A stretch of 64,000 bases of DNA from Cycas panzhihuaensis. Lineage: Eukaryota > Cycadophyta. Below are positions 59,901 to 64,000 of the stretch, one piece after another. A model generated the notes under the pieces. It was not told where the DNA came from, searched no databases, and saw nothing but the letters and a program-made list of their open reading frames with translations. The stretch spans positions 21,080,001 through 21,144,000 of the forward strand of contig CM041465.1 in NCBI GenBank assembly GCA_023213395.1, written 5' to 3'. Position numbers and translations under genes: made by a program. Position 1 is the first letter of the stretch, and each line of letters starts with the position of its first letter.

Positions 59901-60180
59901 CATCTTTATCTTGATTAAAAGTTAGAGATATGAAGTTTAGGTAGTCCTAAGGGACCACCTTTACCTAACTCCTAAGAAGGAGTCTTCACCTAGTTATGCC
60001 ATCTAATAAAGTATGAATGCAAAATGTCATGAAAAGTGTGGATATGAAAGGGAGTTACTAGAATCCACTAACCTATAAAACTAAGTGAAGGAGTTCCAGA
60101 TTCGGAGCTACACTGATAGTATTGTTAATATCCTTCCTAGAGACTCCTTTTGTATAATCTTTTCAACCTTTCAGGTTCTA
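59901..60180 (+). pseudogene. gypsy3 integrase remnant
   Basis: ILPRDSFCIIFSTFQ at about 60130-60175 corresponds to the last residues of gypsy2 integrase (IPKESLYMILSTYE). The rest of integrase, over 1 kb, is absent, so RNase H is joined almost directly to this tail. Confidence 0.55.
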
Positions 60181-62479
60181 ATGGGATGTAGGAAAGTGTA
60201 AGCAAATGGAAAAATTTGTCCTTCTTATTTCACTCATTTTTCTTATTTTTCTATTTCTTTATCTTGTTTGTATTTGCCTTATTTTATTCTCCCTTCCTCT
60301 CTCTTTTTATTTTTTATTTTTTGTATCTCCTTTTTGTATTTTTTGTTTTCTTTTTTTTGTTCAAGAAAGCAAAACGCAATACATCAAAAGCCTATTTTAC
60401 TTCTAATCAACAAACAAAGAAAAATAATTAAAACTAGATGCATGCAAACCCTTTTTATGTCTTTTTTCTTTTCTTAAAAAAAAATAAAAGATGCAAATTC
60501 AAATTTGAAATTATCTTTCTCTAGGCAATATATGCACCTTACAATGAATGGAAAGATACTTTCTAGAGATTCAATGCACACAATATGATTATTTATGCAA
60601 ACTTTCCAAAGAAATCAATGACATAAAATGCTATTTGATAAATGTCACTTTGTGTGCATACAACTAATCATTTAAAATGATGATTTATCATGCAAAAAAA
60701 AGAAGAGATTTGAAGAAGAAGTTACTTTTGCTTTTAATGATTTTTTAGATTTATAAGATCACCATAACTTCCAGAGAAGAAACTAGCTTCAAAGACTTTA
60801 TTACAATTACAGTAAGAAAGACTCTAAAAGGATCCTTGAGCCTTTAACAAACTGAAAAATTGGACATTCATTTACTATTCAACACTTTTAACTTTTCTTT
60901 AGAAGAGAAAAAAGATAAACTTGAGAGTGAAACCAAGTAAACCACAATACTACAAAATTGAAACTTCTTTCCTATTACAAATGAATGCCTTAGAATAGTA
61001 ATTTTCCTTCTAGCTGGTCAATGTTTTCTAATACTTTACTTTAAAATAAACTAAGGAAGAAAATCAACCAAATAAATAAAAAAGCTAAACCAAAACTAAG
61101 TAATGCGAAAAAGAGTGGCAAATTATTTGATATATAAGCTATTGTAGAAGAATGGGAAAGGATAGCTATATAAGCAATGAAGAGATGACCATGCTGCACC
61201 CTAGTCTAACCCTTAAGGGACCCATAAAGGGTTGACCTTTTAATAAGTATCTCAAAGCCCAAAATGAGTACAAGACCAATATAGTAACCAACCAAAGAAA
61301 AGAGCAATTTCTGAGTAAAAACCACCTTCAAAACACTAAAATAAATAAGAAACCAAATAGGAAAGACCTTACCCAATTAGAAGAAGTTTGAAGCCTAAAA
61401 CTTGGAGAAAAACTCCACAAGAATGAAGCTCAGACCATTAACATTCAAATATTAATAATATATGAAGTCACAAAATTAAAAATCTTCCATGATTTCATGC
61501 ACAACTCTTTTCAAAATCTAAAATTTAGTCACAATAATAGTATTCATCAAAATCTCCAAGAAAACTCAGAAAAATCCACTACAAACTTGAGAAAATCACT
61601 ACTAACTCATCAATAATAAATTATAAAACCCTTGACATCATTTATAGGCATCAAAGAGATTGAATCCCACCAAATTTGGGTGGAAGCATGTAAAATTTTA
61701 GTGCACTAGCTGAGTTTTGTATGCATGACAGTAAAAAACATAACCGATCACATTTTTAGACCTACAAAAATGCGACTTTATGCTAAAAACATGACAGGTC
61801 ATGTTTTTGGCAATGCCAAAAATGTCACAAACGTGGAGGTGAAATTTTATTAAAAAAAGTTAAAATTTAATATTAAATAGAAATTGAAGCACAAATAACT
61901 TTATAAATAAATAGGCCTAAAACAAGTTGAAAATGCTAAATATAAACCAAAAAATGATAAGAAATGACAAAGTTAGATGAAATCAAGGATAAAAATATAA
62001 AAATAATATGTCTCAAAGGAGGCATTAGGTAAAATTGATCATGAAGAAAACTTTTAGTGGCATAGTCTCAGTCATTGGCAAATGATAATAAAAATACAAG
62101 TCACACCATCATTCATCATAAGTGATTGAACTAAATTCATACATTCCTTCATAAAACATGGCCTAATTTATAATTAAATAAATCCATCCTTCATTCTCCA
62201 TGAATCCATATAATAAGTATGTCAAAACTTATAACTACAACCCAAATACTAATCAAAGGCCAAATTTTCTTGAAACATTTGCCCCCTTGATACCTAAATC
62301 TCTTATTCTAAGAAGAGATAGGATGGTGAGAGGTGGCAATAATATAAATGATTATAATCCTAGTTAAAGTGATGGGAACTAGATGAAGTACATAAATGAT
62401 AAGGTGATGTAACTTGATCACATAACCTAAAACAAAATCTACATGATAACATAACCAAAAGAAACTCTTACTAACAAGT
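60181..62479. other. AT-rich noncoding region
   Basis: A T-rich tract at 60206-60480 gives hydrophobic-looking but low-complexity translations. From 60480 to 62480 nothing is recognised except an inverted repeat at 61782-61811. Part of it may be the 3' region or LTR of gypsy3. Confidence 0.5.
61782..61811. repeat. Short near-perfect inverted repeat
   Basis: Arms AAAAACATGAC (61785-61795) and GTCATGTTTTT (61798-61808) pair perfectly with a 2-base centre. Outer TGC/GCA extends the arms with one mismatch. Confidence 0.8.
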
Positions 62480-62695
62480 CTATCTAAAAGGACTGGGTTT
62501 TTAATACCAAAAGGCCACTATTTACACTTCTTACCCAAAAGGACTAGGCACCTAATCACCATGAATCTACCCAAAAAGATTGGGTATCCATTAATATCAA
62601 GAACCTACCCAAAAGGATTAGGCATATATCACCAAAATGTTGCTACTTTTAACTTTTCCTAAAAGGAATGGGCACCTAATGTTACCAAACACCTA
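62480..62695. repeat. Minisatellite array 1
   Basis: About five diverged copies built around ACCCAAAAGGATTGGGCACC, spaced roughly 40-60 bp. Confidence 0.7.
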
Positions 62696-62700
62696 CCTAG

Positions 62701-62835
62701 CACCCATAAATTAGATGAGACTTTATTATTATAAAACATGCCCATAAACTTAATGAGACTTCACTATCAAATACCCATAAACTGGATGGGACATGGCTGC
62801 TAAATGCCCATGAACTAGATAGGACTCTACTAAAT
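62701..62835. repeat. Minisatellite array 2
   Basis: Four copies of a ~33-bp unit with core CCCATAAACTAGATGGGAC. Confidence 0.75.
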
Positions 62836-62904
62836 AACTAGTCATAGTTTATCTCTCTTTAACCACACATCAGAGGGAAAATCTTCTCGCCAAAGCCAAA
62901 AGGA

Positions 62905-63355
62905 TAGACTATCATAGATTACTGGCTCATTAACAGGTGATTTTTCAGAGTAAACCCATCATAGTTTAGCTTTGTTAATAGGGTGAGAACTTTCGAAGGT
63001 TGATTATTTTAGTTTAACCTTATTAATAATCATTTTTGGATGGTTGCCTATCATAGTTTAGGCTTATTAATAGGTAGAAGGGACTCAAAGTAAGGTTCCA
63101 ATCATAGTTTTAGCTCATTAATAGGTGAAAGGAGGTTTGAAGTATAGTTCCTACCATAGTTTAAACTCATTAATAGGCAAAAAAGGCCCAGAGTATAGTT
63201 CTTGTCATATTTTAGACTCATTAACAGGTGGAAAAAGGCTTGGAGTGTAGTTTCTATCATAGTTTAGACTCATTAATAGGCAGAAAAAGGCTTGGAGTAT
63301 AGTTCTTGTCATAGTTTAAACTCATTAATAGGTGGAAAAAGACTTAGAGTGATAT
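62905..63355. repeat. Minisatellite array 3, 52-bp unit
   Basis: Eight or nine copies with the core CATAGTTTAGACTCATTAAT followed by a purine-rich part. The last four copies are cleanest at 52 bp each; copies to the left are more diverged. Confidence 0.85.
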
Positions 63356-64000
63356 TCCTTTAGAGATAAACATAAAAAATTAATATATAGGGTAAAACCT
63401 AGATAACAGATCGTATCTCCAAAGGGTAAATGATCTCCAACGATTATAGTTCCATAATAAAACAATAATTGACCTTTATCAAAGTAATTATATATAGTTT
63501 TCAACATTTATAGGTAATTTTTGTGAGAATGATGTTTAAAAAGGAATATATTTTTTCTTTAACAAATCCCATGGGTACCAAGGAAGATTATTCTAAGAAA
63601 AAATGAGAAAAATCCCTCCTTGTATATAAGAAAATGGATGAAAAAAGGTTTTATTTTTATGTAAGGAAGGAGAAGAAAATGAGACACCTAGAGGCTATCT
63701 TCTCATATTCCAGAGCAATTAGGAGCTCTTTCTAGTGGGGGATTGGCCCTAGAGGATCTTCATCAGCATGATGGAGCAAAGAGCCAGATACCCAGTAAGT
63801 TAGTACTATATATATTTTTTAATTTTTTAATTTTTTAAATGAAAAATACAGTGACAAAGTGTAAAAATTGTGGTCACTACACTAAAATTATGATTAATAA
63901 ATGAAATATATAATTAATCAGTGAAAAACATGACTTTAGAATTTAGGACTACCAAAAGAAGTTACATTCTTCACTATGAAGTCATATTTTTTGCCTGTGA
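63356..64000. other. No feature recognised
   Basis: AT-rich, with TTTTTTAA repeats at 63808-63840. No gene seen. Confidence 0.5.

Larger units (their letters stand above)
50601..60180 (+). mobile_element. gypsy3: degraded Tat/Ogre-like gypsy element
   Basis: Plus-strand gypsy remnants in order: possible gag N-terminus (50600-51120), gag (53930-55640), protease and linker (56700-57720), RT and RNase H (58700-59900) and the last residues of integrase (60100-60165). Motifs match gypsy1 and gypsy2. Element D and a hairpin interrupt it. The RT catalytic region and nearly all integrase are deleted. LTRs were not recognised. A 22-bp tandem duplication (ACCCCATGACCCTTTACTT) lies near 50807-50856. 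Confidence 0.78.

Noticed and set aside
60206-60480. Three overlapping frames with strings of hydrophobic residues, like membrane proteins
   Set aside because: They come from a T-rich low-complexity tract, overlap one another in different frames and have no family signature.
62905-63355. Regular repeats resembling a CRISPR array
   Set aside because: Units are directly adjacent and diverged, with no distinct spacers, and the surroundings are plant retroelements. It is a minisatellite.

Overview
The window looks like heterochromatic, repeat-rich DNA from a land plant, probably a seed plant with a large genome. I see no host gene, tRNA, rRNA or bacterial feature. Almost everything recognisable is an LTR retrotransposon of the Ty3/gypsy or Ty1/copia type, at different stages of decay. 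Coding frames are broken mainly by TAG/TAA at former Gln codons and by G-to-A changes, which is the expected scar of cytosine methylation followed by deamination in silenced plant repeats. The species cannot be narrowed further from the sequence.

The main structure is one very old plus-strand Ty3/gypsy element, called gypsy2 here, from 5347 to 48520. Its two LTRs are about 3.66 kb each (5' LTR ending at 24674, 3' LTR 44852-48520). With later insertions removed it is about 19.3 kb long, a size and domain set that fit the Tat/Ogre group. Its order is 5' LTR, PBS, gag, protease, RT-RNase H, integrase, an antisense reading frame resembling a plant mobile domain with an acidic linker and coiled coil, a second (archaeal-type) RNase H, PPT and 3' LTR.

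Younger elements are nested in it. Copia A (plus, 6031-16180) sits in the 5' LTR and is itself split by a 2652-bp insertion E (10899-13550); removing E plus one target-site copy restores copia A's reading frame exactly. Copia B (minus, 18962-24471) is a second insertion in the 5' LTR. Copia C (minus, about 27276-35419) splits gag and protease and is flanked by a ~100-bp duplication of gypsy sequence instead of a normal target-site duplication.

Left of gypsy2 (1-5341) is gypsy1, a related minus-strand element that is much less decayed and is cut off in its 5' leader, head to head with gypsy2. Right of gypsy2 are a plus-strand gypsy protease fragment (48526-49330), then gypsy3 (about 50600-60180, plus strand), which has lost the RT catalytic core and most of the integrase. 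Gypsy3 carries a compact non-autonomous LTR element D (51126-53892, perfect TSD TAACA) and a 487-bp near-perfect hairpin (55677-56163). The last 4 kb is AT-rich and noncoding, with three adjacent minisatellite arrays at 62480-63350.

The parts work together only historically: each element once encoded its own copying machinery, and every one here has lesions that should make it inactive. The most unusual parts are the antisense mobile-domain frame next to the terminal extra RNase H in gypsy2, the ~100-bp duplication around copia C, the LTR duplication in copia B that includes the LTR/PPT boundary, and the hairpin.
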